Part shown: one piece after another, positions 7,426 through 7,497 of the stretch | Layout: each line of letters opens with the position of its first letter | Position numbering within the stretch: the first letter of the stretch is position 1 | Assembly: GCA_905370255.1 (NCBI GenBank) | Contig: CAJPKC010000054.1 | Coordinates: 1 to 7,497 of the forward strand | Length of the DNA: 7,497 nt | DNA from: Streptococcus oralis | Lineage (GTDB): Bacteria > Bacillota > Bacilli > Lactobacillales > Streptococcaceae | Direction of reading: 5' to 3' | The notes under the pieces: generated by a model | Database searches by the model: none | Told to the model about the DNA's origin: nothing | The model's input: only the letters and a program-made list of their open reading frames with translations | Position numbers and translations under genes: made by a program

Positions 7426-7497
7426 TTTCTTGATTCACTTATTTGGATAGAAGCAAGAAATCATAGATGATTATTCTAGACTATGTATTCCTTACAA

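Noticed and set aside
7484..7496. Imperfect palindrome TGTATTCCTTACA at the window edge
   Set aside because: The arms are only 4 bases, the core is not symmetric, it lacks the CG of a cre site, and the sequence beyond it is missing.

Overview
The window is a chromosomal carbohydrate-storage locus of a low-GC Gram-positive bacterium, most likely a Streptococcus of the mitis/pneumoniae group. The basis is AT-rich DNA, the split glgC/glgD pair typical of Firmicutes, a textbook CcpA cre site, and protein lengths (GlgB 642, GlgC 380, GlgD 379, PulA 760 residues) matching those I recall for mitis-group streptococci. The species call is an inference. Every real gene lies on the minus strand, so transcription runs from high to low coordinates. 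No mobile element, RNA gene, CRISPR array or obvious foreign gene is visible.

Layout in transcription order. Positions 7497-7386 are a short leader with a poorly defined promoter. Positions 7385-5103 are pulA, a cytoplasmic type I pullulanase, closed by a strong hairpin terminator (5095-5067). Positions 5066-4762 are a very AT-rich spacer with no convincing gene. Positions 4761-4695 hold a near-consensus sigma-A promoter, a cre operator just past the predicted transcription start, and a G-rich ribosome binding site. Then come glgB (4694-2766), glgC (2776-1634), glgD (1644-505) and glgA (508 to the window edge, first 169 codons only). All three glg junctions overlap, by 11, 11 and 4 bases, so glgB-C-D-A is one translationally coupled operon.

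The genes form one pathway. GlgC with its non-catalytic partner GlgD makes ADP-glucose from glucose-1-phosphate and ATP. GlgA adds the glucose to alpha-1,4 chains, and GlgB introduces alpha-1,6 branches. PulA removes alpha-1,6 branches during breakdown of glycogen or imported maltodextrins. The cre site suggests the synthesis operon is repressed by CcpA when preferred sugars are plentiful. pulA has its own transcription unit and shows no cre in the 112 bases visible upstream.

I see no wholly new system. The most interesting points are the near-identical 11-base gene junctions, the unusual ribosome binding site of glgD, the loss of catalytic motifs in GlgD, and the gene-poor spacer between pulA and glgB, which holds one weak small-peptide candidate.
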